Assembly (NCBI GenBank): GCA_905478335.1
Contig: CAJQIC010000020.1
Location: forward strand, 1 to 64,000
Source of the DNA: an uncultured Bacteroidia bacterium
Lineage (GTDB): Bacteria > Bacteroidota > Bacteroidia > NS11-12g > UBA9320
DNA: 64,000 nt
Direction of reading: 5' to 3'
Notes under the pieces: model-generated
What the model saw: the letters and a program-made list of their open reading frames with translations, nothing else
What the model was told of the DNA's origin: nothing
The model's database searches: none
Program-made: the position numbers and the translations under genes
Shown here: positions 53,901 to 63,379 of the stretch, piece after piece
Layout: every line of letters starts with the position of its first letter
How positions within the stretch are numbered: the first letter of the stretch is position 1

Positions 53901-56695
53901 TTGCTAACGGACCACCTGCAACAGATAAAGACGGAAATCCAATCGCACCAGAGTGTACTGACACAGCATGGTATAGCGACATGTTCCGTTACCAATACTT
54001 AGATGCTCAGTTCGACATCTTATTACCTCAGAATGATCCATTGGCACTATGTGCTGGAGGAACTGCATATTTCAGAATGTTAAACCCTATTCAAGACAGT
54101 ATTGCTGCATTGAGATGGAACTGGGGTTACCCTGATCGTTTATCAGGATACTACGAAGAATTCCAATACTTCCAAGAATACAAAGGTCCTGTTAATGGAC
54201 GTAATGATGAAGGAACTACTTGGAATCAAGGTAAAGACGTTTGGTTGTATAACTATGTAGTGCGTCACAACCTAGATGAATTATTAGGTGACGAAACAAT
54301 CGACACGCTTGTAACAAGAATTTACCGCGATTGGGACTACGAAGTGAATACGTATCAAGCTGACAAGATTCTTGTAGATATTTTGAAGCAGTTGAATCTT
54401 GACATTAGAGATATACCTGACGAAGATTTTGCATTGATGTTAGGAGATGGAACAGTAGGTTGTATCGATACAACTGGAATTAGTGAGTACTTTATCATTG
54501 GTAAAAAAGGTATTGACGAAAACGTAGTTTTCCATGATCAATACAAGTACCAGTATACAAACGACGGAAAAACGGATTCTGTAATTATTGAAGAGGTATT
54601 TCACTTTAGAGATTCTTCGATTCAAGGTTTCGACACACTTGTTGCACCTTACGATCTAGTTGCTACAGATACGGTTTATAAGCGTGGAGCAGTTATACCT
54701 GATGTATATAAATTTACGTACCGTCATCCAGAGGTTCGCTTGAATTTCTGTGATCCAACCAAGAAAGATACTTTCTGGGTGAATTCTAACGGACCAATGG
54801 TTCCAGGGATATTCCTGAACAACCGAGTGGGATGTGAGAAGAGTGGTGCGAGACTGCTGAATGTTGGTTACCTCAATAAATTTGAGTTGTTAAACCAAGC
54901 GGTTTGTAAAAATCAAGTACACGAATTATACGACAGTATTCGATACTGGCAATATGGGGATGACGCATTCCCGAATGATTACCCTATCGATCCACGTAAG
55001 TTCTGGGAAGATCCAGTACGATACGCTAATGGAAAATTAGAGATTAAATCAATTGATTGGAATTACGGCGATGGTGTTGATGACTTCAACAGATCGATTA
55101 CATTCTTCAACCAATATGATAGTGCTGGCGAATATGTTGTTGCTATTGCTACTAGAGATTCAATTGGATGTACAGATACGGCTTTTGTAACAGCGTTTGT
55201 GACTGGGGCACTTGCCAATTTCGAAACCAACCAAGCGGTAGGCGGAGATCCATGTGATGGAATCATTAACTTCTTTGATTCATCAGTGGTATTTGATCCA
55301 TGTCGAGGAAGAGATACTTGTCCAAATGGTGTTTATGAGCCATGTGACAGTGTAGTATGGTATGAGTGGGACTTTGGTGACGGTTCAACAAGAAGTGTAC
55401 TGAAAAACCCATCACACGATTACACGTCTAGTGGATGGTTTACAATCAAATTGAAAATTTACACCTTGTTGGGTTGTGAAGATTCAGTAGAGAAGCAAAT
55501 ATTCATTGAAGGACCTCAACCAAGGTTTGAGTTTGACGGAGGCAGCGTCTGGGGTGAAGATTCCATAATAATATGTGTGGGAGATTCCGTCCATCTGGCC
55601 AATACGAGTATTGATCCAATGTACAATCCAAATTGGGTGTTGTCATGGGGTGATTCGTTGAATTCAACTTCTTCAACAACTGACCCGAATAAGATATTAT
55701 CTCACCAATACAATGATTCAGGTGTATACTATCTATTGATGTACATGGAAGACACGATTGAAGGATCAGCGAACAGATGTTTCCGCGTATTCCCAGATAC
55801 AAGTACCAAGGATGGTAAAATACCTCGTAGAATAAAGGTAATTGTTAAACCAGTTGCTCCAGCTAAATTGGAAATTGCACCAGATACAGTTTGTCCTTTC
55901 CAAGAGGTTGTATTTACAAGTAACTCAGATACTATCTATAAGTATTACCAATGGTCATTTGGTGATGGCGATACTGCCACGCGAAACGATCCAGTAAATG
56001 TGGTTAGCCATAGCTATAAAGCTCCTGGTCGATACACAGTTGAGTTAATACCAAATTACGATCTCCCACCTGGTGATTTCGGACCACGTTGTCAAGATGT
56101 TGATACCGGTTATGTAACTGTTATTAAGCCAACAGCTGATTTCGATATAATCGATGTTGACAAACCTGATTTCTGTTTCACCAACACGTCAACCGGAGCG
56201 AAAACGTACGAGTGGCAAATTGAAACAGAGGTACGTGATACGGCATACGAATACACAAGTGACCTCAGCGAGCAAGTTTGCTACAATTGGGGCGAAACAG
56301 TTGGAACGTTTGCCATCTGTTTAATCGCGACAAATGAAGCAGGATGTAAAGACACAATTTGTAAAACGATAGAGAACGACTTCTTTATTAAGTTTATCCC
56401 TTACAACGTATTTACTCCAGATGAAGAAGATGCGTTGAACAACGAATTTGTTGTTGATATAGAAGGATACGAAGAATACCGTATCGACATCTACAACAGA
56501 TGGGGTGAGCTTGTCTTTAAAACTGAGTCTGTGAATAATGCACCAATCATTAATTGGGATGGTACAATCATGAACAAAGGAACAAAGTGTCCTGCAGGAA
56601 CATACTTCTATGTAATCAACTACAAGTTGAAAAACCGACCTGAGAATGGTGAAGTAGGTGAACCAGTAAGCGGTACCGTTACCTTAATACGATAG
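50975..56695 (+). CDS. Giant PKD-repeat T9SS type B surface protein
   Basis: 1906 residues from ATG 50975 (MKMTKNRTKFLMYLFFPML, signal peptide ending about AADAQC). A frame opening at 50879 overlaps the previous gene and adds 32 residues before the signal; it was rejected. The body carries several PKD-type domains (WDFGDGSTRSV, WSFGDGDTATRN, WNYGDGVDDFN), Cys-rich segments and Asp/Thr-rich repeats. The last 105 residues are a type B T9SS domain (IPYNVFTPDEEDALNNEFVV ... YRIDIYNRWGELVF ... NWDGTIMNKG ... AGTYFYVINY). Likely an adhesin for gliding or attachment. An intrinsic terminator follows. Confidence 0.88.
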   Translation: MKMTKNRTKFLMYLFFPMLLLLGQVNAADAQCKPSYTAGNECENVAINFKANAPGFSTYDWEYKEKVSGTVIGSSADRDPSFPFPKAGTYVITLKASGVAGNCTESFEIVIKPSPKAIPFLITPNRQCFKGNQFCLIDSSTPAPGSQIVRRTILFSDGQRYDKVNPTFGDTICHTIIDPKGGWFNMKMELEDKNGCVTEAYFNDFIQVFPRLNVRLSSNSPTKCDSTKATITNLTYNDWKNNNETTIGLKDIAQFVFDFGGGDPKVVIGDSVTNTKYWTGEAFDGITEHWYRTHGTFNATLSVTSRFGCSETFTYKGAATNIKLRPQIIADKDSACTSDPETCFSVSTGPIPGAQFLWTFGDPPSGNLNFDDKTWTPCHSYGGGPWMISLRIVSGPCDIMIFDTITKVGPSSTIEVPFVRVLEKEKYQCEIRDSVHFVNNSSFYHDDPNYWDEDSFFYFYPKSFRIVKHRVTGVDSIYTYSNVKTNTDTFKAKYAVSEILYQDGAKIYFDTDLDSFVVVIGNSSGGNDTTKFGRDMGGLYSKRRYVFNFNEDTRAGDQTAIPVDPAIRRKDHVYRLWTLGDNFAPPCTTDTKANKNVNLNCNFTLDSLPVHWYTPWDDIYRYRNNGQFYTNPAPRTLFSRHARQCYQVQVYPADTARVPQEVVLFVPKDTTKTFYIPYTDSMGVARTDTIEILGWKKYPEFQQRNNYRLKIWKPEAVYTGEVISTVIWEDHDYYIPAGVTIRLKNLQNGMVTTVTGPKVHTIEKDYQFEVDEGDSIVSLPEMIINPERVVIAGASNILIDTVINGVETTVQRSVVLVDSVYHRNYFYNNTASCNSVTLFHKDTVHPFKCESSNNISLALIPPSARGLRWESGIPCPLDGNKLNYYLTFNMDETKPGCTQQWFEVNYDSLTGPDNWINYKSGGILAPPPPGLPIPFVLPYDIIGQWGTQFVKGYSSGEIGSDPSKRPNGSFTIGLVVANGPPATDKDGNPIAPECTDTAWYSDMFRYQYLDAQFDILLPQNDPLALCAGGTAYFRMLNPIQDSIAALRWNWGYPDRLSGYYEEFQYFQEYKGPVNGRNDEGTTWNQGKDVWLYNYVVRHNLDELLGDETIDTLVTRIYRDWDYEVNTYQADKILVDILKQLNLDIRDIPDEDFALMLGDGTVGCIDTTGISEYFIIGKKGIDENVVFHDQYKYQYTNDGKTDSVIIEEVFHFRDSSIQGFDTLVAPYDLVATDTVYKRGAVIPDVYKFTYRHPEVRLNFCDPTKKDTFWVNSNGPMVPGIFLNNRVGCEKSGARLLNVGYLNKFELLNQAVCKNQVHELYDSIRYWQYGDDAFPNDYPIDPRKFWEDPVRYANGKLEIKSIDWNYGDGVDDFNRSITFFNQYDSAGEYVVAIATRDSIGCTDTAFVTAFVTGALANFETNQAVGGDPCDGIINFFDSSVVFDPCRGRDTCPNGVYEPCDSVVWYEWDFGDGSTRSVLKNPSHDYTSSGWFTIKLKIYTLLGCEDSVEKQIFIEGPQPRFEFDGGSVWGEDSIIICVGDSVHLANTSIDPMYNPNWVLSWGDSLNSTSSTTDPNKILSHQYNDSGVYYLLMYMEDTIEGSANRCFRVFPDTSTKDGKIPRRIKVIVKPVAPAKLEIAPDTVCPFQEVVFTSNSDTIYKYYQWSFGDGDTATRNDPVNVVSHSYKAPGRYTVELIPNYDLPPGDFGPRCQDVDTGYVTVIKPTADFDIIDVDKPDFCFTNTSTGAKTYEWQIETEVRDTAYEYTSDLSEQVCYNWGETVGTFAICLIATNEAGCKDTICKTIENDFFIKFIPYNVFTPDEEDALNNEFVVDIEGYEEYRIDIYNRWGELVFKTESVNNAPIINWDGTIMNKGTKCPAGTYFYVINYKLKNRPENGEVGEPVSGTVTLIR

Positions 56696-56716
56696 TTACT
56701 CTAATTGAATATATCC

Positions 56717-56749
56717 AGCCCCAACATCCAATGTTGGGGCTTTTTTTTT
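56717..56749 (+). terminator. Intrinsic terminator of the second sigma operon
   Basis: A perfect 11-bp stem, AGCCCCAACAT (56717-56727) with ATGTTGGGGCT (56731-56741), loop CCA, followed by nine T residues. It isolates the operon from the metH leader that follows. Confidence 0.95.
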
Positions 56750-56765
56750 GATAATTATAAATCAC

Positions 56766-56773
56766 TATTTTTG
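56766..56773 (+). promoter_or_regulatory. Promoter -7 box of the metH leader
   Basis: TATTTTTG fully matches TAnnTTTG. Transcription should begin near 56778, the exact first bases of the riboswitch P1 stem, which supports both calls. Confidence 0.65.
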
Positions 56774-56778
56774 CTCGC

Positions 56779-56877
56779 GTTATCAAGAAAGGCGGAGGGA
56801 ATAGGTCCTATGAAGTCTTGGCAACCTGTTTGTAAACAAGGTGCTACATCCTAGCCGATTTATATCGGAAAAGATAC
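56779..56877 (+). promoter_or_regulatory. SAM-I (S-box) riboswitch aptamer
   Basis: The conserved core of SAM-I is all present in order: TTATCAAGAAAGGCGGAGGG, then the GGTCCTATGAAG kink-turn region, GGCAACC, the P3 hairpin with CCTGTTTG and CAAGG, GGTGCTACATCC, and the P4 hairpin CCGATTTATATCGG, ending AAAAGATA. P1 is short (TATC with GATA at 56873-56876). It binds S-adenosylmethionine and should lower metH expression when SAM is abundant. No terminator lies between aptamer and metH, so control is likely at translation. Confidence 0.93.
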
Positions 56878-56890
56878 CATTCACAAAACG

Positions 56891-56924
56891 GTTTCTTGAT
56901 ACAAAACAGTTATGAGCAAGAAAC
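56891..56924 (+). promoter_or_regulatory. Translational expression platform over the metH start
   Basis: GTTTCTTG (56891-56898) pairs perfectly with CAAGAAAC (56917-56924), which puts the metH ATG (56912-56914) in an 18-base loop. TTTCTTGATA (56892-56901) is also perfectly complementary to TATCAAGAAA (56781-56790) at the aptamer's 5' edge. The two pairings exclude each other, so the aptamer's state could decide whether the ATG is sequestered. Confidence 0.6.
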
Positions 56925-59560
56925 AAGATGTAATCTTACGGTTAAGTGGGTTAGAGCCCTTAAACGTCACTAACAATATCAACTTTCTGAACGTAGGCGA
57001 AAGGACTAATGTAACCGGTTCGAAAAAGTTTGCACGCCTGATTTTAAACAATCAGTATGATGAAGCGCTTTCGGTTGCGCGGCAGCAAGTTGAAAACGGA
57101 GCCCAAGTTATCGACATTAACATGGACGACGGTATGTTGGACGGCAAAGAGGCGATGGTGAAGTTTCTGAATCTTATTGCTGCTGAACCAGACATTTCGA
57201 GAGTGCCTGTAATGCTCGATTCATCGAAGTGGGAAATATTAGAAGCCGGGCTAAAATGTTTACAAGGGAAGGGTATCGTCAATTCAATAAGCTTAAAAGA
57301 CGGTAAAGCGGAATTTGTTCGTCGGGCAAAAATTATAAAACGGTTTGGGGCTGCAGCGGTGGTCATGGCATTTGACGAAACGGGTCAGGCAGATACCTAC
57401 GAAAGACGTATCGAAATTTGCAAAAAGAGCTATGACATTCTTGTTGAGGAAGTCGCTTTCCCTCCAGAAGACATCATTTTTGATCCCAATATTTTGGCCA
57501 TTGCCACAGGTATTGAAGAACATAATAACTATGCGGTTGACTTTATCAAAGCTACGGAATGGATTAAAACAAATTTGCCACACGCTCTTGTTAGCGGTGG
57601 AGTAAGTAATATTTCTTTTTCTTTTCGAGGCAACAATGCGGTGCGTGAGGCGATGCATGCGGCATTCCTATACCATGCCATCAAAGTGGGTATGGACATG
57701 GGCATTGTTAATGCAGGCATGATTGAAGTGTATGACGAGATACAACCAGACTTGCTGGAGCGGGTAGAAGACGTACTTTTTAACAGACGAGATGATGCTA
57801 CAGAGCGATTGGTTGACTTTGCTGAAACCGTAAAGCAGAAGGGCAAGGTTATTGTCAAAGATGATTCATGGAGACAAACAGATGTCGCCGAGCGTTTAAA
57901 ACACGCGTTGGTTAAAGGTATAACCGATTACATTGATGAAGATACCGAAGAAGCACGTCAGCTATTTGATGCACCATTAAGTGTAATTGAAGGGCCATTA
58001 ATGGACGGAATGAATGTCGTAGGAGATTTATTTGGTTCTGGTAAGATGTTTCTTCCTCAAGTGGTTAAAAGTGCGCGTGTTATGAAAAAGTCTGTGGCTT
58101 ATCTATTGCCTTATCTGGAGAAAGAAAAGGCAGCAGGCAGCACACGTGGTAAAATATTATTGGCCACAGTAAAAGGAGACGTCCACGACATCGGGAAGAA
58201 TATTGTCGGTGTGGTATTGGCTTGTAACAATTATGAAATCATTGATTTAGGTGTGATGGTACCGCTAGACAAGATTTTGCAAACCGCTGCCGAGAAAGAT
58301 GTGGATGTGATAGGGTTAAGTGGTTTAATCACGCCGAGTTTGGACGAAATGGTTGATGTGGCTGAAGAAATGCAAAGGCGAAACTTGAAAACACCATTAC
58401 TCATTGGTGGCGCTACAACGTCACGAATACATACCGCGGTGAAAATTGCACCCATGTATTCAAATGCCGTCATTCATGTGCTTGATGCGTCCAAGAGTGT
58501 GCCTGTCGTAGGTTCTCTTTTGTCGAAGGATGCTGAAACTACTTTAGCGGGTTACAAAGCGGAATATGCTAAGTTGGCTGATGAGCACCAAAAAAGAAAA
58601 TCCGCCAAAACAATTCTAACGTACGACCAGGTTGTTCAAAACCGATTACAAATAAATTGGGATGAAGAGCACATTGCAGCGCCAAACAATACCTCAATAA
58701 AAAATTGGTCACCATCCATTGAAACACTCATTCCTTTTATCGATTGGACGCCGTTTTTTAGGGCATGGGAGTTAGCCGGCAAATACCCGAATATCTTAGA
58801 AGATGCTGTAGTTGGGGTTGAAGCAAAGAAATTGTTTGCAGATGGGCAGAAGATGTTACAATCTATCGTTAAAAATCAATCACTTCAAGCAAAAGGGGTT
58901 TCTGGGATATTTAATGCAGAATCGAATGGTGAGACCGTTTTGGTAACCGACGAAAAAGGAAAGACATATCCTTTTGATTTCATTAGACAACAACGAAAAA
59001 TGGGAGCGGGAATCCCAAATCTTAGTCTTGCAGATTTTGTTGCGCCAGCGGGCTACAATGACCACATGGGTTGTTTTGCTGTTACGGTTCATGGTGCGGT
59101 AGATATAGCCAAGGAGTATGAAGCAGACCACGATGATTATCATGCTATTTTGGTCAAAGTCTTGGCTGATAGATTGGTTGAGGCTTTCGCAGAATATTTA
59201 CATCGAGAAATACGTGTAAACGAATGGGGGTATGCACAGAACGAATCACTGAGCAACGAATTACTCATACGTGAAAAATATCAGGGGATTAGACCAGCCC
59301 CTGGATACCCGGCTTGTCCAGATCATACCGAAAAACAAAAAATATGGGATATCCTGGATGTAAATAAGAACATTGGGGCCAGCTTGACAGAAACGTATGC
59401 CATGCATCCGGCTTCATCTGTTTCTGGGGTTTATTTTGCCAATCCCAAAAGTAAATATTTTGCTGTCGGTCAGATCGGCCAAGATCAGTTGCAAAGTTTA
59501 GCGGAAAGGAAGAACCTAACCGTTGATGAGATGCGAAAGTGGCTTCGTCCTAATTTGTAA
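56912..59560 (+). CDS. metH: Methionine synthase, folate/cobalamin/activation domains (split MetH)
   Basis: 882 residues, shorter than E. coli MetH because the N-terminal homocysteine-binding domain is absent and must be a separate gene. Domains: pterin-binding from residue 1 ([15 protein letters not shown]), cobalamin-binding around 340-560 with the His ligand in [15 protein letters not shown] and [12 protein letters not shown], and an activation domain ([31 protein letters not shown]). It transfers the methyl group of methyl-tetrahydrofolate to homocysteine via cobalamin. A SAM-I riboswitch controls it. Confidence 0.95.
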   Translation: MSKKQDVILRLSGLEPLNVTNNINFLNVGERTNVTGSKKFARLILNNQYDEALSVARQQVENGAQVIDINMDDGMLDGKEAMVKFLNLIAAEPDISRVPVMLDSSKWEILEAGLKCLQGKGIVNSISLKDGKAEFVRRAKIIKRFGAAAVVMAFDETGQADTYERRIEICKKSYDILVEEVAFPPEDIIFDPNILAIATGIEEHNNYAVDFIKATEWIKTNLPHALVSGGVSNISFSFRGNNAVREAMHAAFLYHAIKVGMDMGIVNAGMIEVYDEIQPDLLERVEDVLFNRRDDATERLVDFAETVKQKGKVIVKDDSWRQTDVAERLKHALVKGITDYIDEDTEEARQLFDAPLSVIEGPLMDGMNVVGDLFGSGKMFLPQVVKSARVMKKSVAYLLPYLEKEKAAGSTRGKILLATVKGDVHDIGKNIVGVVLACNNYEIIDLGVMVPLDKILQTAAEKDVDVIGLSGLITPSLDEMVDVAEEMQRRNLKTPLLIGGATTSRIHTAVKIAPMYSNAVIHVLDASKSVPVVGSLLSKDAETTLAGYKAEYAKLADEHQKRKSAKTILTYDQVVQNRLQINWDEEHIAAPNNTSIKNWSPSIETLIPFIDWTPFFRAWELAGKYPNILEDAVVGVEAKKLFADGQKMLQSIVKNQSLQAKGVSGIFNAESNGETVLVTDEKGKTYPFDFIRQQRKMGAGIPNLSLADFVAPAGYNDHMGCFAVTVHGAVDIAKEYEADHDDYHAILVKVLADRLVEAFAEYLHREIRVNEWGYAQNESLSNELLIREKYQGIRPAPGYPACPDHTEKQKIWDILDVNKNIGASLTETYAMHPASSVSGVYFANPKSKYFAVGQIGQDQLQSLAERKNLTVDEMRKWLRPNL

Positions 59561-59638
59561 TTTTTTTTCTTTGTTTGGAATGTGTTTGGATTTAGAAATG
59601 TCTAAACAGGTAATTCAAAGTAAAAACCTAAGTAAATT

Positions 59639-61129
59639 ATGAGATTATTGAAGTTACGAGTCGTTGCTTTTGCTGCTATTTCTTTGTGTAGCGTGAACCT
59701 TTTTGGCCAATCTTTCGATGGCTATGCGTTATATAACCTTCAAAATAACAAAACAACATACATGATAGATAAGGATGGCAACATTGCACATTCTTGGGAT
59801 TGTAATGTCAACTGTAATTATGCAGTTGCGCTAACAGATGAGGGTAACCTCCTGCGCGGCGGTGTATATGGAAGCAACAAGCTAAATGGAGCTGCCATAG
59901 GTGGCATGATTCAAGAGTACGATAAAGACGCAAACATAGTATGGGAATTTGTCTACTCCGACGACAGTCATGTATCTCACCACGATTTTTGCTTAATGCC
60001 TAATGGCAATGTCTTGCTCACAGCGTGGGAAGTAAAAACAGCTGCAGAACTTACCGGTGCGGGTTATAGTGGTAATGCAACTGGATGGCCAACACATATT
60101 GTCGAAGTGGAACAGGATGGTTCTGGAGGTAAAATTGTGTGGGAGTGGCATATATGGGATCATCTTATCCAAGATTTTGATAAAGACAAAGACAACTTTG
60201 GTGTTATTGCAGATCATCCTGAACTTATGGATATTAATGCGGTGTCCGTAAGCCGCAGAGGTGGTGATTGGTTTCATGTAAATGGTCTCGATTACAATGC
60301 GGACTTAGACCAAATCGTTTTTTCTTCTCGATACGCAAGTGAAATATTTATTATAGATCATAGTACGACAACCGCAGAAGCGGCATCTCATTCAGGAGGT
60401 AACTCAGGTAAAGGAGGAGATTTTTTATATCGTTGGGGAAATCCTGCTAACTACGGGTCATCGGATAATCAGCAAATACCTGGGCCAGTACACGACCCGA
60501 GATGGATTAAAGATGGGCGACCAAATGCAGGGTATATTCAATTTTTTAATAATCAAGGAGCTGGTTCACAATCGTCATCAGTTGATGCCATAAACCCTAT
60601 GCGTAATGGATATAACTATAGTTGGGACGGAACAAAAAATGAACCAAGTGAAAAGGATTGGAGACACGTATGTGCCGATTATGCTGATGGACAATCTGCA
60701 AGTGATAGAATGACCAATGGAAATGTTTTTGTCGCACTTTCTCGCGAATACATGTACGAGGCTGATTCTACTGGGAACGTCATTTGGCAATACAATGCAA
60801 GTCCAGCCAAAGCATTTAGATATGAATGTGCGCATCCAGCGGTTTGGGCATTGCTCGGGTCCGAAGGCTGTGGTACGGCGTCATTAACTAATGTACAAAT
60901 GAAGACATTTACGGTCTATCCTAATCCTTCATCTGGAATCTACAATATCAGTGGCCTAGAAGATGAAACAGGGTATTCTATGTATCTTACAGATAATCTA
61001 GGTCGTCGTATTCAAATGGATATTTCGGACGCCGTATTAGATTTGTCTGGTTTTGCCAAAGGACAATATTTCATTGTGGTTAATCTTAATGACGGTCAAA
61101 CGTTCGCTAAAAAGGTAATTTTGAATTAA
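59639..61129 (+). CDS. Arylsulfotransferase (ASST)-like T9SS-secreted protein
   Basis: 496 residues. Signal peptide ends around residue 22 (VNLFGQS). The body resembles the arylsulfotransferase family's beta-propeller: ALYNLQNNKTTYMIDKDGN, then VWEFVYSDDSHVSHHDFCLM, PNGNVLLTAWE, and IVWEWHIWDHLIQDF. A type A T9SS domain closes it (VYPNPSSGIYNISG ... GRRIQMD ... FAKGQYFIVV). In other bacteria the family transfers sulfate groups between phenols; whether this member is active cannot be told. First gene of a possible operon with the CotH-like gene, seven bases on. Confidence 0.82.
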   Translation: MRLLKLRVVAFAAISLCSVNLFGQSFDGYALYNLQNNKTTYMIDKDGNIAHSWDCNVNCNYAVALTDEGNLLRGGVYGSNKLNGAAIGGMIQEYDKDANIVWEFVYSDDSHVSHHDFCLMPNGNVLLTAWEVKTAAELTGAGYSGNATGWPTHIVEVEQDGSGGKIVWEWHIWDHLIQDFDKDKDNFGVIADHPELMDINAVSVSRRGGDWFHVNGLDYNADLDQIVFSSRYASEIFIIDHSTTTAEAASHSGGNSGKGGDFLYRWGNPANYGSSDNQQIPGPVHDPRWIKDGRPNAGYIQFFNNQGAGSQSSSVDAINPMRNGYNYSWDGTKNEPSEKDWRHVCADYADGQSASDRMTNGNVFVALSREYMYEADSTGNVIWQYNASPAKAFRYECAHPAVWALLGSEGCGTASLTNVQMKTFTVYPNPSSGIYNISGLEDETGYSMYLTDNLGRRIQMDISDAVLDLSGFAKGQYFIVVNLNDGQTFAKKVILN

Positions 61130-61136
61130 GGGTTCA

Positions 61137-63374
61137 ATGAAATTCTTAGTTTTTGTATTCATAATTATTACATCGTTGGGTCATGTTGTCCATGCCCAGA
61201 GTGATTTTTATGACATATCTGAAACAAGAAATGTGCGAATCTATTTTCAGCAAAAGAATTGGGATGCCTTGCTTGATAGTTTCTATGTTCAAGGAGATGA
61301 AGAGCGCATACTGGCTTCTGTAGTTCTTGATGGGACCAGATTTGATAGTGTTGGTGTTAGGTATAAAGGATTCAGTTCTGTAAGCACCGAGCGCAAGAAA
61401 AACCCCTTCAACATAAAGTTAGATTACGTTAAAAATCAATCGTATCAAGGGTATGAAAAGATAAAGCTAAGTAATGTTATTCAAGACCCCTCGTTTGTCA
61501 GAGAAGCACTGTCGTATGAGATAGCAAGAAATTATATGGTGGCTTCCAAAGCGAACTTCGCCAACGTCTATATCAATGACACGTTTTGGGGGGTATACAC
61601 AAATGTTGAGGCGGTTAACAAGCAATTTTTAGCTGACCGGTTTTCGTCTAAGGAAAATACCTTATTCAAGGGTAATCCAGATGATTTAGACCTCAATGGA
61701 GAAAACAGCAACTTGAATAATTTATATGGGTTAGATTCAACAAAGTATGAACACCTATATGATTTAAAATCAGATGCGGGTTGGGGTGATTTAATGACCC
61801 TCATGTCAGTGTTAAATGATTCAGTGGAGTTGTTGGATAACGTCCTGAACATAGATCAGGCACTCTGGATGCATGCCTTTAACTACACCTTTGTAAACTT
61901 TGATAGTTACATAGGCTATGCTCAAAATTACTATTTGTATCAAAACAACAATGGCCAGTTTTACCCTATACTATGGGACCTAAATCAATCTTTTGGTAGC
62001 TTTAGGCTAACCGACGCATCAACCTATTTTAGAGGATTTTCGGTTACTGAAGCCCAATCTGTTGATCCCTTAACCCATCTGAATAGTTTCTCTGTTCATC
62101 CAAGGCCCCTTATTCGCCAGGTGCTATCAAATGATACATTTAAAAGAATGTATTTGGCACATATTCGTACGATGATGGAAGAATATGTTTCGAATGATTT
62201 GTACTACGAGCGTGCAAAGACAATCCAACAACTAATTCAAAGTGATGTCTTCTCAGACGTTAATAAATTTTATACGAACGCCGATTTTACCGACAACCTT
62301 GATGTTACGGTTAAAGACTTAGTAGACTATCCAGGGATTAAGGATCTTATGCTCGGAAGGCAGGAGTATCTGCAATCTTACCCTGGAATTTGGGGTTATC
62401 CTATGCTAGATAACGAATCTGTAAAAGAGGCTAACGACAGCACTGATGTTACAGTTGAGGTAGATGTTGGCAATCGGGTTTGGCTCTATTACAGAGCTAC
62501 GGATAATGCAAAATTTGAAAAGGTTCGGATGTTTGACGATGGCCTGCACAATGACGAAAGTAACAACGACAATGTGTATGGAATTCGGGTGTCAAACACA
62601 GATCTAAGGGATTATTATTTCTACGCCGAAAATGATTCGGCGGGCGCATTTTTGCCAAAAAGAGCAGCGCACGAGTACTTTTCAGTTTCTTCTGGAATGG
62701 ACTTAGTGATTAACGAGATTTGTGCTAGCAATGGATCGATAATTTCAGATGAACATGGTGATTTTGATGACTGGGTTGAGCTTTACAACAATAGCGGGGT
62801 GAGCATCGATCTACGTAACTACTACCTGTCTGACGACATTGCTAATCTTGCCAAATGGCAATTACCCGGTGTTGGTATTGATCCGTCGGGCTATACGCTT
62901 TTTTGGTTAGACAACGAATCAGAAGAAGGGGATATGCATGCGAATTTTAAACTGTCAGCATCAGGCGAATCCCTATATCTCTCAACCAAATCAGGTGAAA
63001 TTGTTGATGCGGTATCGTTTGGGCCTCAAACTACCGATATAACGTATGGTCGAATACTGAACGGAATGGGTGATTTTACCTTAAACACACCGACACCAAG
63101 AGAACACAATAGAGCAACCAGCGACGAACAAAATACGCTGAGCTATGTGCTTTACCCTAATCCATCAGACAATGTCGTACGCCTGTTGTTTAATCAAAAA
63201 ACTTCAGGGCAAATAGATATCTTCAACCTTAATGGAAGTCGCGTGAATGATCAGGTTGATTTGTCTAACGCCTGGTCTTGTAAATACGATGTTTCCGAAA
63301 TGGTTAAGGGAATATATTTCTTAAAGGTTAGCACAGAAAATTCAGTCCTAACCAAAAAATTCATAATTAAATAA
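61137..63374 (+). CDS. CotH-kinase-family T9SS protein with lamin-tail domain
   Basis: 745 residues. Signal peptide ends near residue 20 (HVVHAQS). Residues 25-430 match the CotH kinase fold: VGVRYKGFSS, NPFNIKLDYV, SNVIQDPSFVREALSYEIAR, GVYTNVEAVNKQFL, and the metal-binding LWDLNQSFGSF. Residues 515-640 form a lamin-tail domain (LVINEICASNGSI, DWVELYNNSGVSIDLRNYYL). The last 70 residues are a type A T9SS domain (YVLYPNPSDNVVRLLF ... VKGIYFLKV). CotH-type kinases phosphorylate secreted proteins in Bacillus spores. Here a surface kinase is possible but not shown. Confidence 0.86.
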   Translation: MKFLVFVFIIITSLGHVVHAQSDFYDISETRNVRIYFQQKNWDALLDSFYVQGDEERILASVVLDGTRFDSVGVRYKGFSSVSTERKKNPFNIKLDYVKNQSYQGYEKIKLSNVIQDPSFVREALSYEIARNYMVASKANFANVYINDTFWGVYTNVEAVNKQFLADRFSSKENTLFKGNPDDLDLNGENSNLNNLYGLDSTKYEHLYDLKSDAGWGDLMTLMSVLNDSVELLDNVLNIDQALWMHAFNYTFVNFDSYIGYAQNYYLYQNNNGQFYPILWDLNQSFGSFRLTDASTYFRGFSVTEAQSVDPLTHLNSFSVHPRPLIRQVLSNDTFKRMYLAHIRTMMEEYVSNDLYYERAKTIQQLIQSDVFSDVNKFYTNADFTDNLDVTVKDLVDYPGIKDLMLGRQEYLQSYPGIWGYPMLDNESVKEANDSTDVTVEVDVGNRVWLYYRATDNAKFEKVRMFDDGLHNDESNNDNVYGIRVSNTDLRDYYFYAENDSAGAFLPKRAAHEYFSVSSGMDLVINEICASNGSIISDEHGDFDDWVELYNNSGVSIDLRNYYLSDDIANLAKWQLPGVGIDPSGYTLFWLDNESEEGDMHANFKLSASGESLYLSTKSGEIVDAVSFGPQTTDITYGRILNGMGDFTLNTPTPREHNRATSDEQNTLSYVLYPNPSDNVVRLLFNQKTSGQIDIFNLNGSRVNDQVDLSNAWSCKYDVSEMVKGIYFLKVSTENSVLTKKFIIK

Positions 63375-63379
63375 ACGAT

